A stretch of DNA of 64,000 bases from positions 372,001-436,000 of the forward strand of contig NZ_JAFY01000007.1 of NCBI RefSeq assembly GCF_000526375.1, written 5' to 3'. A program made the position numbers and the translations under genes. Under the pieces are notes generated by a model. That model did no database searches, was not told the origin of the DNA, and was given only the letters and a program-made list of their open reading frames with translations. Source of the DNA: Aminiphilus circumscriptus DSM 16581 (lineage in GTDB: Bacteria; Synergistota; Synergistia; Synergistales; Aminiphilaceae). This document shows positions 36,238-45,965 of the stretch, in pieces. Positions within the stretch are counted from its first letter, which is position 1, and the number at the start of each line of letters is the position of its first letter.

Positions 36238-36532
36238 TGTGGACCGTCCGGCGTTTTCAGAGTTTCCGGACATGGTCCGCATCAGCATCCGCCTTCCCCG
36301 GGAATGGATATTTTCCCTGAGCTGGACCGTAGATGCCTACGAAGGGATTGGCTTTGTCCGTACCGACGATGCTCTGAAGGGGACTGTGTCCCTTTTTTGT
36401 CCCACCGAGCAGGAGGGGGAAGTCCTCGCTCTTCTGGAAGCTCTTCGGAAAGAGGGAATTCCTCTCGAAGTGACGGAACGTCGCGAGGCCTCTTTTTCAC
36501 GGGGAACGCAGAGGTGCTCCCTCGAAGAATGA
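36224..36532 (+). CDS. DUF4911-like small protein
   Basis: A 102-residue protein overlapping mltG by 14 bp, with AGAGGAAA upstream. The core (RISIRLPREWIFSLSWTVDA, then a VRTDD/VSLFCP strand and a final helix EVLALLEALRKEGIPLEV) suggests a small alpha/beta fold. I believe it matches the DUF4911 family, of unknown function, but this is from memory of the pattern only. No signal peptide or membrane segment. Confidence 0.6.
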   Translation: MKIADVDRPAFSEFPDMVRISIRLPREWIFSLSWTVDAYEGIGFVRTDDALKGTVSLFCPTEQEGEVLALLEALRKEGIPLEVTERREASFSRGTQRCSLEE

Positions 36533-36592
36533 GAGAAGGAAGAGGATACGGAGTTCTTCTGAAGAATGCGACGACGCAGGAGGAATGGTGGA

Positions 36593-37756
36593 ATGGCGGA
36601 TTGGAGTGAGAAGCACTCGACCCTGGAGGGCAAACGCTGCCCTGGATGTGGCGTTCCCTTTCAGAGCGAGAAGGATGACCAACCCGGCTACGTTCCCCCG
36701 ACAGTGGAGGAAGGCGAAAAGGTGGTGTGTCGGCGTTGTTTCGGGCTGATTCACTACGGAATTCTCAGCAAGGCTCCTTTGGGAGACGAGTCGCTGTTCC
36801 GTGCCCTGAAGAGCGTTTCGGCCAGGGTGGACGGCTTTCTCATCGTCTGTGACGTTTCCGACCCGGAAACGTTGCCGAGGGTTCTTGACGTGGCGGGCAA
36901 CGAAAAACCTGTCCTGACCGTGCTCAACAAAGCGGATCTTCTTCTCCGTTGGATGACACCCGCGCAGATCGAAGCCAGCTTCGTCCGACGGTTCGGCCTG
37001 CATCCGGGATTGACCATCGCGCTCTCCGCGAGGGACGGACATTGCGCCAAGCCTTTACGGGAGTTACTCCAGCGAACGTTCCCCGGTGAAAAGACCGTTC
37101 TGGCCTTGGGGGCGACCAACGCGGGCAAGAGCACGCTCCTGTCGATTCTTTCGGAGGACCGAAGGCTTTCGGTTTCCCGTCTCCCCGGGACGACGCTTGG
37201 AGAGGTCACTCTTCGCACTTCCTGGGGACTCACGTTGCTCGACTATCCCGGATTCAAGCTGTCCAATCCCTTTTTGGCGCAGCTCTGTCCTCAGTGCCTC
37301 GTCGCGGCGGTTCCACGGAAGAGGCTTTTCTCCAAGGGCTTCGAACTGCACCCGGGAATGAGCTACATGTTCGGCGGTCTGGGATGGATTCGCGTTCTCG
37401 ATTGCGGGAGCCGCGGATGGGTGAAGATGAATGCCTTTGTCCCCGAGGATATTCCCCTACACAGGACGAAAGCGGGAAAGGAACGGGAGCTTCTCGACAG
37501 GCACAGTGGCGATCTTTTCCGTTTTCCCTGTCGTGCCTGCTGGGATGCCCTGAAGGCGGACATGAAGGAGCCGGGGCTTTCCCTCCGTGTCGCCGAGGGA
37601 GAGGATTTGGTTTTTCCCGCGCTCGGGTGGGTGGCGGTGCAGACCGGCGAGGCGGAACTCGAAGTTGTGGCTCCGGAGGGCTGCGCGCCCCTGGTGCGTT
37701 CCTGGTTAGTGGATCTTCGAAAGGCAGGGCACCGTTTTCCGCGGAAGAGGCGATAA
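36593..37756 (+). CDS. Circularly permuted GTPase (YqeH-like)
   Basis: A 387-residue protein with an N-terminal zinc-finger (CPGCG at about 15, CRRC at about 46, followed by FGLIHYG) and GTPase motifs in permuted order: G4 NKAD, G5 SARDG, then G1 GATNAGKS, a G2 Thr and G3 DYPG. This order defines the YqeH/YjbE-like group involved in 30S ribosome assembly. A C-terminal treble-clef-like segment has CRAC. AGGAGG lies 11 nt before ATG 36593. Confidence 0.88.
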   Translation: MADWSEKHSTLEGKRCPGCGVPFQSEKDDQPGYVPPTVEEGEKVVCRRCFGLIHYGILSKAPLGDESLFRALKSVSARVDGFLIVCDVSDPETLPRVLDVAGNEKPVLTVLNKADLLLRWMTPAQIEASFVRRFGLHPGLTIALSARDGHCAKPLRELLQRTFPGEKTVLALGATNAGKSTLLSILSEDRRLSVSRLPGTTLGEVTLRTSWGLTLLDYPGFKLSNPFLAQLCPQCLVAAVPRKRLFSKGFELHPGMSYMFGGLGWIRVLDCGSRGWVKMNAFVPEDIPLHRTKAGKERELLDRHSGDLFRFPCRACWDALKADMKEPGLSLRVAEGEDLVFPALGWVAVQTGEAELEVVAPEGCAPLVRSWLVDLRKAGHRFPRKRR

Positions 37757-37813
37757 GCGGGGGATCCCGAGCGTACATGAACGAGAAAAACATGGACAGA
37801 GAAAGGTGAAACG

Positions 37814-37885
37814 ATGAAGAAGCGCGGCTCGCAAAGACCGACGAAGAAGGCCGCCTCGTTGCGGAAAGGAGTACGCCATAGATGA
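37814..37885 (+). CDS. Possible 23-residue basic peptide before tldD
   Basis: MKKRGSQRPTKKAASLRKGV and three further residues; 10 of 23 residues are Lys or Arg. GAAAGGTG lies about 5 nt before the ATG, and its stop overlaps the tldD start as ATGA, which is a typical coupling arrangement. The tldD ribosome-binding site (AAAGGAG) is inside it. No known family; it may be a leader peptide or simply a chance frame. Confidence 0.35.
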   Translation: MKKRGSQRPTKKAASLRKGVRHR

Positions 37886-39252
37886 GAGACCGATTGAGAG
37901 AAGCGCTCGTCGCGTTGGGACGCCGCGGGGATGTGTATGTCGATCTCTATGTCCAGTCGGGAGCTGGACACAGTATGAGTTACGACGACGGGAAGATCGA
38001 ACAGACATCATCCTTCGTCTCCCAGGGGACAAGTGTGCGTTCCCTTCAGGGGAGTCATTCCATCATCTCCCACGCGCCGGGTATCGGGGCGAACGTCGCT
38101 TGGGGGTGTTACGCGGACATCGCGGCAGCCCATGGTGTTTCCGCCCGCCGAGAACCCTCCTCCACGTTTTTGGTGGAACCCGCCGAACCCTTCGATCCCC
38201 CCTCGTGGGAGTTTGTCCACCGGGTTGATCGGGAGATCCGGTCCATGTCGTCGGCGATTTCTCAGGTGGCATTCCGTTTCCGTACCACCCGGCAGCGCAT
38301 CTTTCTCGCGAACGGCCTGGGCAGTGTCGCCGAGGACTATCGGCAGTACTGTACTTTCTCCGCACAGGTTGTCGCCTCGAAAGGGGATGTTCTTCAGACC
38401 GGATACGAGGTACGAGCGGAGCAGCGTTCCCTGGAGGAGTTTCTCAGAACTTTCGATCCTCTTTCCGTTGCGAGGACGGCGGCACTTCGGGCGCTTCTCA
38501 TGCTCGATGCCATGGCATGCCCCGCCGGTCCCATGCCGGTGGTGCTCTCCGGAGAAGCGGGGGGAACCATGGTGCACGAAGCGGTGGGGCACGGTCTGGA
38601 GGCGGACATCGTCCAGAAGGATTATTCCGTCTACCGGGGACGGATCGGGGAAAGAGTGGCCTCCTGCGGTGTGACTCTCGTGGACGACGCCACTCTGGGG
38701 GGTGGCGCCTACGGGAGTTTCTCCGTTGACGACGAAGGCACTCCTGCGGCGCGGACAGTTCTCATCGAAGACGGTGTGCTCAAAGGATATCTCACGGATG
38801 TCGAATCGGCCCTTGCCGGAGATCTGCCCCTTTCCGGAAACGGAAGGAGGGAATCCTATCGGCATCTGCCGCAGCCGCGCATGAGCAACACCTACATTCT
38901 TCCGGGAAAGACTTCTCCCGAGGATATCGTTGCTCAGGCGGAACGGGGCCTCTTTGTGAAGAAACTCGGAGGAGGCGAAGTGAACCCCACCTCTGGAGAC
39001 TTTGTCTTTCATGTGACGGAGGGATATCTCATCGAAAAGGGACGTGTGGGCAAGCCTGTCCGCGGAGCCGTTCTCACGGGAAACGGTCCTCAAGTTCTGC
39101 AGGATATTCTCGCGGTGGGAAACGACCTCTTCTTCCTTCCGGGAACCTGCGGAAAGGGTGGACAGGGTGTTCCCGTGACGGACGGACAGCCTACGCTCCT
39201 TCTTAGGGAAATCACGGTGGGAGGCAGCGACGTCGATCATGGCTCGAACTAG
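37882..39252 (+). CDS. TldD-type metalloprotease
   Basis: TldD/PmbA family, 456 residues, with the zinc motif HEAVGHGLEAD (about 230), the GxxxGGxxxN-type GFSVDDEGTP region and the C-terminal GGGEVNPTSGDFVF and GTCGKGGQGVPVTDGQP blocks. TldD and TldE act together on small peptides such as microcin precursors and CcdA; no tldE is adjacent here. Its last 14 bp overlap ftsK. Confidence 0.93.
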   Translation: MRDRLREALVALGRRGDVYVDLYVQSGAGHSMSYDDGKIEQTSSFVSQGTSVRSLQGSHSIISHAPGIGANVAWGCYADIAAAHGVSARREPSSTFLVEPAEPFDPPSWEFVHRVDREIRSMSSAISQVAFRFRTTRQRIFLANGLGSVAEDYRQYCTFSAQVVASKGDVLQTGYEVRAEQRSLEEFLRTFDPLSVARTAALRALLMLDAMACPAGPMPVVLSGEAGGTMVHEAVGHGLEADIVQKDYSVYRGRIGERVASCGVTLVDDATLGGGAYGSFSVDDEGTPAARTVLIEDGVLKGYLTDVESALAGDLPLSGNGRRESYRHLPQPRMSNTYILPGKTSPEDIVAQAERGLFVKKLGGGEVNPTSGDFVFHVTEGYLIEKGRVGKPVRGAVLTGNGPQVLQDILAVGNDLFFLPGTCGKGGQGVPVTDGQPTLLLREITVGGSDVDHGSN

Positions 39253-41845
39253 GAACGGAAAAACGAACGGAGAAGAATCGGCGCTGTTGCCTCTCGCTTC
39301 CGAGGGTGGCGGCGGAGGCGGCGTGGTCCGCAAAAGGAGCGCGAAGCGTTCCGGGGATATCCTTCCTCCCTTTCTCGGAATGACCTTTTCCCTTCTCGCG
39401 CTTCTGTCGTTTCTCTATCTTCTCGCGGCGGTTCTCACGCCGTGGACGGGGGTGTGGGGGCGGAATTGTGCGGCGTTCCTTCTCTCCAGCCTCGGTGGAG
39501 GCAGCGTCTTCCTCCTTTTTTTCGGGGTCTACATAGCTGGAGCATCGCTCGTGGAGAGGCCAGTGCCGAAACCTTTCCGCCAGTTCGCGGGGACGGTAGT
39601 GCTTTATGCTGCTGTCGCCATGTTGCTGGGGTTGCAACGTCTGCTCGGTTTTCGGATATTCCTGCGCCAGTTCGCACCAGGGGTTGTGGGCGAGACACTT
39701 TCGAAATTTCTCGTGACGAACCTCGGTCCCGCTGGAACGGTGCTCGTCGGACTGGGACTTTTGCTTTCCTCGCTCATTCTGTACGGTTGTTTCGATCCGG
39801 AAAAGCTCGGAGGGCTTCTGCTCCGCCTCAAGGTTGTTTTTTCTCTGATCGCTCTTCGAAAAAAAGGAGCGTCTCCCTCTCTCGAAGGTCCTCTTCCATC
39901 CCCTGAAGAGTCCTCTCTTCCGCCGGAAGGGCATGGTGTTCCGGAACAGGGTGTTGCTGCCCTGCCCGAAGAATCCGGGACGTCTTCGTCTGCCTTTTTG
40001 TCCCGGGAAAACGGCGCCGGTGCGGAGGTACCTTGCATTGCCCCCTCTGGAGGATTCGCCGCTGAACATTTCGAAGAGCCCGCCGGGGAAGGAAATGAAT
40101 TGGTGCTGCGAAGGCCTGGCAACGCGGCTCGAGCGGTATCGACTCCTCTGCAACGGGTCGAGGAGGAACGGAGCGATTCCGGCTCCGAGGTGGAAAGGGC
40201 CGAACGGCATCGGCCGCCGACAGTGGAGGAAAGCCAACCCTGCGAAACGGGACGTCATGAATTTGTTTCCGAGGAAACGCCTCTTGCCACCGATCCTCTC
40301 GAACAACTTCTGGTAATTGAGGAAGAACACTCCTGCACTGACGGGGAGGACGAGTTCGTCCTCCCCGGAGAGAAGGATGGACGAATATTTCCGGCCCCCT
40401 TGGACGTGCTGGGTCCCCGGGAGGAAGCTCTCCGGGAGATCACGGAGGAGCAGATTGCCTCTCAGGGAGAGCGTATCATCCGCACTCTCGGAGAGTTCGG
40501 TGTCGAAGCGGCGTTGGCGGAGACCGTGGTGGGGCCTACGGTGATCCAGTTCCGCCTTCAGCTTGCTCCGGGCATCAAGGTAAGCCGGGTGGCGGGACTC
40601 GCGAACGACCTTGCGGTCGGGCTCGCCGTACCGAGCCTCCGCGTGGAGGCTCCCATCCCGGGGAAACCCTATGTCGGGGTGGAGATTCCCAATCCGGAGA
40701 GAGTCACGGTTCTTCTTCGTTCGCTGCTGGAGGAAGAGCTTTTCCGGAACACCAGGGCGGATCTTCCGCTTCCCGTGGGTGTGAGCGTCGATGGTCGCCC
40801 CATGGTGATGTCCCTTGAGGACATGCCCCACCTTCTCGTGGCGGGAACCACCGGCTCGGGAAAGAGCGTTTTCATTTCGAGCTGCCTTATCGGGCTCACC
40901 TTTCTCCGACGCCCGGAGGAGCTGCGCCTCATTCTCGTCGACCCGAAACGGGTGGAGATGACGCTGTACGAGAGGATTCCCCATATCCTTACACCTCCTG
41001 TCGTGGATTCCAAAAAGGCCGTGCATGCCCTCGCTTGGGCGATCCGGGAGATGGAGCGCCGGTACGAAGTGTTTGCCCGGGCCAGAGTGCGGCATCTCAA
41101 AGCGTACAATGCCAAGACCCTTCCCAAGGACCGGCTTCCGCATGTGGTCATCGTGGTGGATGAGCTGGCGGATCTCATGATGACCGCACCGAAGGACGTG
41201 GAGGACTACATCTGCCGTCTGGCGCAGAAGGCGAGAGCCACGGGAATTCACCTCATTCTGGCCACGCAGCGTCCGTCGGTGAACGTCATCACGGGACTCA
41301 TCAAGGCGAACATTCCCGCTCGGGTGGCCTTTACACTGCCGACCCAAGCGGACTCGAGGACGATTCTCGACGTCAGCGGAGCGGAACGACTTCTCGGAAA
41401 GGGAGACATGCTGCTTCTCACCTCCCGATTTCCCAAACCTCTGCGCTGCCAAGCCACATGGATCGAGGAGAAATATATCGCTCAGTACGTGGAATATCTG
41501 GTCGCTCTTTTCGGAGAGCCCGCCTACGTGGACATTACCGCTCAGGAAGACTCCGGTTTCGGAGATGGCACTCTTTCCGCGGACGATCCACTGTTGGAGG
41601 AAGCGGTCCGCATTGTTCTGGAAACAGGCATCGCCTCGGCGAGCCGTCTGCAGCGTCAGCTCCGTGTCGGGTTCACGCGTGCTTCCCGGTTGGTGGACAC
41701 GATGGAGCAGATGGGTATCGTGGGTCCGCCGGACGGAGCGAGACCACGGGAAATTCTTGTGGACGAGGACCGGGCGGAGGAGCTTCTCGCCTCTCTCTCT
41801 CCGAAGGGGGAGCGGAACGGAGCACTGTACGGGGAAGGAATCTAG
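39239..41845 (+). CDS. ftsK: DNA translocase FtsK/SpoIIIE
   Basis: Pumps chromosomal DNA toward the dif site at the division septum. The 868 residues have four N-terminal membrane segments (about 45-185), a long acidic, Pro/Ser-rich linker (about 200-380), the motor with Walker A GTTGSGKS (536-543) and Walker B VIVVDELADLMM, and a C-terminal winged-helix gamma domain (LLEEAVRIVLETGIASASRL) that reads KOPS. The start overlaps tldD by 14 bp and its GGGAGG is distant, which suggests coupling. Confidence 0.95.
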   Translation: MARTRNGKTNGEESALLPLASEGGGGGGVVRKRSAKRSGDILPPFLGMTFSLLALLSFLYLLAAVLTPWTGVWGRNCAAFLLSSLGGGSVFLLFFGVYIAGASLVERPVPKPFRQFAGTVVLYAAVAMLLGLQRLLGFRIFLRQFAPGVVGETLSKFLVTNLGPAGTVLVGLGLLLSSLILYGCFDPEKLGGLLLRLKVVFSLIALRKKGASPSLEGPLPSPEESSLPPEGHGVPEQGVAALPEESGTSSSAFLSRENGAGAEVPCIAPSGGFAAEHFEEPAGEGNELVLRRPGNAARAVSTPLQRVEEERSDSGSEVERAERHRPPTVEESQPCETGRHEFVSEETPLATDPLEQLLVIEEEHSCTDGEDEFVLPGEKDGRIFPAPLDVLGPREEALREITEEQIASQGERIIRTLGEFGVEAALAETVVGPTVIQFRLQLAPGIKVSRVAGLANDLAVGLAVPSLRVEAPIPGKPYVGVEIPNPERVTVLLRSLLEEELFRNTRADLPLPVGVSVDGRPMVMSLEDMPHLLVAGTTGSGKSVFISSCLIGLTFLRRPEELRLILVDPKRVEMTLYERIPHILTPPVVDSKKAVHALAWAIREMERRYEVFARARVRHLKAYNAKTLPKDRLPHVVIVVDELADLMMTAPKDVEDYICRLAQKARATGIHLILATQRPSVNVITGLIKANIPARVAFTLPTQADSRTILDVSGAERLLGKGDMLLLTSRFPKPLRCQATWIEEKYIAQYVEYLVALFGEPAYVDITAQEDSGFGDGTLSADDPLLEEAVRIVLETGIASASRLQRQLRVGFTRASRLVDTMEQMGIVGPPDGARPREILVDEDRAEELLASLSPKGERNGALYGEGI

Positions 41846-41851
41846 GCACCC

Positions 41852-42622
41852 ATGGCAAGCGTGTTGCATTTTCCCCAGATGTCCGTGGGTTGCAAGGGAC
41901 AAAGGGGCACGGTGTCGAAAGAGACGCTCCTCCTTGTGGCGGGGGGGCGGTTCCCCGAACCGGACTGGTTGTACCGTCTCGCCGGAGCATGCCGTGTGTG
42001 GAGTGTCGATCGCGGAGCCATGGCCTGCTTCGAGGCGGGTATCGTACCGGAAAGATACGTGGGAGATGCGGACAGTTGCAGTGAGGCGGTGCTGGAGGAA
42101 TTACGGAAGCGCGACGTTCCTCTGTGCATGCATCCTTCGGAGAAAGAGTGGACGGACCTCCAGCTCGCCTTTCTCGAAGCGCGACAGCGTTTCGGAAGTG
42201 CCGTGCGTGTTCTTGTGACGGGAATTTGGGGAGGTCGGTTCGATCATGCCTGGAGTGCCTGGTTTTCCGTTTTGTGGGCCGAACGGCAGGGCGTGGATGT
42301 CGCGGCTTTTGCGGACGAGCGGGAAATCTGCGTGTTTCTGAAGGCGCCTGCGGAAGTGGACTTGCGCTTCCGCGTCCCTCCCGGGGCGGTATCCCTTCTT
42401 CCTCTGACTCCGGAGTGCTCGGAAGTGAGCATTTCCCGCGTTCGCTGGCCTTTGGCTGATGTCCGTCTCGAGAGCGCCGTTCCCTACGCGATCAGCAACC
42501 GTTCTCTGGACGGAAAAACCTGTGAAATCCGGGTCGGACGAGGTACGCTGGGTGTTCACGTCTCCTGGTTCAACACCGATCCGGAGGGGAAAACGAAAAA
42601 AGAGAAAAGCGGGCCGTGCTAA
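41852..42622 (+). CDS. thiN: Thiamine diphosphokinase
   Basis: Transfers pyrophosphate from ATP to thiamine. The 256-residue protein shows YVGDADS, the [10 protein letters not shown] helix and GGRFDHAW, the three conserved blocks of TPK, and the C-terminal beta-sandwich that binds thiamine ([17 protein letters not shown]). ATG 41852 lies 7 nt after the ftsK stop with GGAAGGA upstream. Its last residues overlap the convergent rpmB stop by 4 bp. Confidence 0.88.
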   Translation: MASVLHFPQMSVGCKGQRGTVSKETLLLVAGGRFPEPDWLYRLAGACRVWSVDRGAMACFEAGIVPERYVGDADSCSEAVLEELRKRDVPLCMHPSEKEWTDLQLAFLEARQRFGSAVRVLVTGIWGGRFDHAWSAWFSVLWAERQGVDVAAFADEREICVFLKAPAEVDLRFRVPPGAVSLLPLTPECSEVSISRVRWPLADVRLESAVPYAISNRSLDGKTCEIRVGRGTLGVHVSWFNTDPEGKTKKEKSGPC

Positions 42623-42632
42623 ACGGCCCGCT
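42608..42632 (-). terminator. rpmB terminator
   Basis: AGCGGGCCGT (42608-42617) and ACGGCCCGCT (42623-42632); the rpmB stop codon lies in the loop. The minus-strand exit is TTTCTCTTTTTT. Confidence 0.85.
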
Positions 42633-42813
42633 TCACTCTACCGGAACGAAGACATTTGGTGCAGATACGCAATTTCTGCGACTCGCCGAATCCCACGTCA
42701 ACCTTCACGCTCTGGAGATTGATGAGCCAACGCCGTCTCGTATGGCGATTCGAGTGACTGACGTTGTTGCCCGTGGTCGGTCCTCGCCCGCAACACTGAC
42801 ATACCTTTGCCAT
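42619..42813 (-). CDS. rpmB: 50S ribosomal protein L28 (zinc-binding form)
   Basis: A 64-residue protein beginning [20 protein letters not shown], with cysteine pairs CQCC and CTKC that should bind zinc (the C+ form of L28). [15 protein letters not shown] is the rRNA-binding core. AAGGAGGG lies 6 nt upstream. Single gene with its own promoter, convergent to thiN. Confidence 0.96.
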   Translation of the reverse strand: MAKVCQCCGRGPTTGNNVSHSNRHTRRRWLINLQSVKVDVGFGESQKLRICTKCLRSGRVKRAV

Positions 42814-42853
42814 GGCAATCCCTCCTTGATCCTTACACCGAACAAACAGAGGG

Positions 42854-42882
42854 ATTCTAGCACAGGAAGGCCTTCCGTGCAA
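42854..42882 (-). promoter_or_regulatory. Predicted rpmB promoter
   Basis: On the minus strand TTGCAC (42882-42877), exactly 17 bp, TAGAAT (42859-42854). It stands back to back with the xseB promoter 30 bp away. Confidence 0.7.
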
Positions 42883-42911
42883 TGAGATCTTGAGCGTCGG
42901 GCAAAAACTTG

Positions 42912-42940
42912 TTGTCGAATTGCACCGGGTCGGTGATAAT
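42912..42940 (+). promoter_or_regulatory. Predicted promoter of xseB-ispA-dxs-tlyA-nadK-recN
   Basis: TTGTCG (42912-42917) and GATAAT (42935-42940) with a 17-bp spacer, 26 bp before xseB. Confidence 0.7.
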
Positions 42941-42965
42941 GGAGCTTTGAAAGGAGGGACGAACG

Positions 42966-43205
42966 ATGTCCTTTACCGAAGATATGGAGCGGTTGCAGGA
43001 CGTGACGGTTCGGCTTGAGAAGGAGCAGTTGCCGCTGGAGGAGGCGCTCGCGCTGTTCGAAGAGGGAGTGGCCGTTGTCCGTCGCTGCGAGCGCTTTCTC
43101 AGTGAAGCTCGCCAGAAGGTGACCCTTCTCGCTTCCGAGGAAGAACGGGGGGGAGAGGACCAGGGGATTCCCTGGGATCCACTTGAGGAGGAAAAAGACG
43201 CATGA
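42966..43205 (+). CDS. xseB: Exodeoxyribonuclease VII small subunit
   Basis: A 79-residue helical protein ([39 protein letters not shown]) matching XseB, which forms the multimeric arm of exonuclease VII. The large subunit gene xseA is not next to it. AAGGAGGG precedes the ATG. It overlaps ispA by 4 bp (ATGA). Confidence 0.92.
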   Translation: MSFTEDMERLQDVTVRLEKEQLPLEEALALFEEGVAVVRRCERFLSEARQKVTLLASEEERGGEDQGIPWDPLEEEKDA

Positions 43206-44104
43206 CATCCTTCGACACGGTGAGGAGTTTTCTTTCGGAAACAAGGGAATACGTGGATTCCGCGTTGGAGGAACTTTGTTCCACACCTCCGGAGAACGTT
43301 CCCGAACGCCTTTGGGAGGCCATGCGCTACTCTCTCCTGGCGGGAGGAAAACGGTTGCGTCCCGCCCTCTGTCTTGCCGCGGGAGAACTCTTCGGGGAGG
43401 CAAGGGAACGTCTTCTCCCCATGGCGCTGGCGTTCGAGATGGTACACACCGCGTCGCTCATTCATGACGACCTTCCCTGCATGGATGATGACACCCTTCG
43501 CCGCGGAAGGCCGACAAACCACGTCGTTTTCGGCGAAGGGCTCGCCCTTCTGGCGGGAGACGCACTTCTCGCCTGGGCTTTCGCCTATCCTGCGGAATAT
43601 CTGCCCCTTTGCGGTGTGCCCGCTCCGCGCATTGTCCGCGCTCTCGGTGTGTTCGGGGATGCTGTCGGTCCCGGGGGAATCTGCGGAGGCCAGGTTCTCG
43701 ATTCCGATCCCGCGAGCAGAAAAGACTCAGCCGGATTCGTCAGGGAGATCGCAGAGCAGAAAACGGCGACGCTCATTCGGGCTTCTTTGCTTACCGGGGC
43801 GATTCTCGCCGGTGCGGGGGAGACAACATTGCGGCAGCTCTCCGGCTATGGGGCGAATTTGGGCCTGGCCTTCCAGATTGTGGACGACATTCTGGATGCC
43901 ACGGCTCCCGTGGAGGAGCTGGGCAAGACCCCGGGCAAGGACGCGGCCCAGGGCAAGACGACCTTCGTGAGTACCTTCGGGTTGGACGGTGCGAAAAAAT
44001 GTGCTCTCGATGCGACCCGGGAAGCGCAGGCAGCCATCGAAGCCGTCGAGGGAGCAACATTGCTTCGGGACCTTGCCGCCTACCTTGAGCACCGGTCCAG
44101 GTGA
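43202..44104 (+). CDS. ispA: Polyprenyl synthetase (farnesyl/geranyl diphosphate synthase type)
   Basis: Condenses isopentenyl diphosphate with allylic diphosphates. The 300 residues have the first Asp-rich motif in HDDLPCMDDDTLRRGRPT, the second in QIVDDILDAT, and GGKRLRP near the start. Size and the DDLPCMDDD pattern fit short-chain FPP/GPP synthases. xseB-ispA-dxs is a common order. Confidence 0.93.
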   Translation: MTSFDTVRSFLSETREYVDSALEELCSTPPENVPERLWEAMRYSLLAGGKRLRPALCLAAGELFGEARERLLPMALAFEMVHTASLIHDDLPCMDDDTLRRGRPTNHVVFGEGLALLAGDALLAWAFAYPAEYLPLCGVPAPRIVRALGVFGDAVGPGGICGGQVLDSDPASRKDSAGFVREIAEQKTATLIRASLLTGAILAGAGETTLRQLSGYGANLGLAFQIVDDILDATAPVEELGKTPGKDAAQGKTTFVSTFGLDGAKKCALDATREAQAAIEAVEGATLLRDLAAYLEHRSR

Positions 44105-44117
44105 GATGGAGGCGGCG

Positions 44118-45965
44118 ATGTCCATTCTGGAGAATATTTCCGGCCCGTCGGATGTGCGAAAACTCCGTTCGTCCGCTCTCCCGGATCTGTGCGAGGAGAT
44201 CCGGGCTCTCATCACCGAGACGGTTCTTCGCAACGGAGGACATTTGGCCTCGTCGCTCGGGGCGGTGGAACTTATCGTGGCGCTTTTACGGGTATTCGAT
44301 TTCTCGAGGGACAAGTTGCTCTTCGACGTGGGGCACCAAGCCTATGCGTACAAGATTCTCACCTGTCGCAGGGAGCGTTTTGCAACCCTCCGAACCTGGG
44401 ATGGCGTTTCGGGATATCCCAAACGCTCTGAAAGCGCGTTCGATCATTTCGACGTGGGGCACAGCAGTACGTCCCTCTCCGCGGCGTTGGGATACGCCAA
44501 GGCGAGAGACCTGTTGGGGCAGGACCATTATGTCGTTGCGGTGATTGGTGATGGCTCGCTTCTGAACGGTATGGCCATGGAAGCGCTCAACTGTGCCCGC
44601 GAGGCCGACACGAGGGTGCTCTTTATTCTCAACGACAACGAGATGTCCATCAATCGGCGCGTGGGTGGACTTGCGGAGCATTTGGCACGTCTCTCCGTCC
44701 ATCCAGCCTACCTGAAACTGAAGGAAATGGTAAAGGAGCAGTGTCGCCTGCTTCCCAAGGGAGAAAGCCTAGAAGGCGTGCTGGGTAAGGTGAAATCCCA
44801 GGTAAAGACTATTCTCCAGCCCTCGAATTTCTTCGAGGATCTGGGACTTTCCTATTGGGGCCCTTTTGACGGACACGATCCGGAGGAGCTTGAGGACATT
44901 TTCCGCCTCGCAAAACTCTATGAAAAACCACTCCTGCTCCATGTGATCACAAAGAAGGGAAAGGGATATTCTCCGGCGGAAAAAGATCCGGCCCGGTTTC
45001 ATGGGATTTCCCCCCCCTCTGCGGGAGGGAACAGGGGAGAGATGAGCTGGAGCGCTGCTGCCGCTGAGGTGGCAGAGGCGATGGCCGAATCGGATCCGGG
45101 CGTGGTTTGCCTCACCGCAGCCATGATGGAAGGGACGAAACTGGCTTCTTTCGCCAAGCGGTTTCCCGATCGCTTCTTCGATGTCGGAATCGCGGAGGAG
45201 CACATGGTGACCTTCGCTGCGGGAATGGCTGCGGGAGGTCTGCGCCCCCTGGTCTTCATCTATTCGACCTTTCTCCAGCGCGCCATGGACCAGTTGGTGC
45301 ACGATACGGCCATGCAGGGACATTCCGTCCTCTTCGCCCTGGATAGGGCGGGCTTGGTCGGAGAGGATGGTGAAACGCATCACGGTGTACTTGATGTCGC
45401 CTGGTGCAGGGCCGTCCCCGGGCTGACTCTCGCGGCACCGCGGGACCGCAGGGATTTGGAGTTCCTGTTCTCTCGGGCGCACCGGAACAAAGGGCCTCTT
45501 GTCGTGCGCTATCCCCGGGGATGTGCGCCCGCCGAGATCTGTCGAGCTTCCGCAAGTTCCGCTTGCGCCCCCTGGGGGAGGGCGGAGATTTTGTTCGAGG
45601 GAACAGAGTGGGTTTGTCTCGGGTTCGGGAGCACCATTCCACTTCTCCTGGAGGCTCGTGCTCTTGCGGAGGAACGAAACATTCCGGTGCCTACCGTGGT
45701 GGACCTTCGTTTTCTCAAACCCCTGGACGAAGCCCTGCTTCAGGACGTGCTTGCGCGACATCGCCTGGCCGTGGTGGCGGAAGAGGGGTCCCTGGCGGGA
45801 GGCATCGGTGAGGCCGTGGCGGAACTGGCCGGAAGGCTCGAAGACGGAGCGAAGGTACGACGTCTCGGTGTTCCCGATGCGTACGTTCCTCAAGGGACGC
45901 CGAAGGAGCAGCGACAGTACTGCGGTCTCACGGCGGAAAACGTGCTGGATCTCTTTCATGGCTGA
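44118..45965 (+). CDS. dxs: 1-deoxy-D-xylulose-5-phosphate synthase
   Basis: Thiamine-diphosphate enzyme that makes DXP from pyruvate and glyceraldehyde 3-phosphate, entry to the MEP isoprenoid pathway. The 615 residues have DVGHQAYAYKILTCR, the TPP motif GDGSLLNGMAMEALN ending in LNDNEMSI, and the transketolase domains (GIAEEHMVTFAAGMA, DRAGLVGEDGETHHGVLDVA). ATG 44118 follows GGAGG by 5 nt; ATG 44106 is an alternative. Length is normal. Confidence 0.95.
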   Translation: MSILENISGPSDVRKLRSSALPDLCEEIRALITETVLRNGGHLASSLGAVELIVALLRVFDFSRDKLLFDVGHQAYAYKILTCRRERFATLRTWDGVSGYPKRSESAFDHFDVGHSSTSLSAALGYAKARDLLGQDHYVVAVIGDGSLLNGMAMEALNCAREADTRVLFILNDNEMSINRRVGGLAEHLARLSVHPAYLKLKEMVKEQCRLLPKGESLEGVLGKVKSQVKTILQPSNFFEDLGLSYWGPFDGHDPEELEDIFRLAKLYEKPLLLHVITKKGKGYSPAEKDPARFHGISPPSAGGNRGEMSWSAAAAEVAEAMAESDPGVVCLTAAMMEGTKLASFAKRFPDRFFDVGIAEEHMVTFAAGMAAGGLRPLVFIYSTFLQRAMDQLVHDTAMQGHSVLFALDRAGLVGEDGETHHGVLDVAWCRAVPGLTLAAPRDRRDLEFLFSRAHRNKGPLVVRYPRGCAPAEICRASASSACAPWGRAEILFEGTEWVCLGFGSTIPLLLEARALAEERNIPVPTVVDLRFLKPLDEALLQDVLARHRLAVVAEEGSLAGGIGEAVAELAGRLEDGAKVRRLGVPDAYVPQGTPKEQRQYCGLTAENVLDLFHG

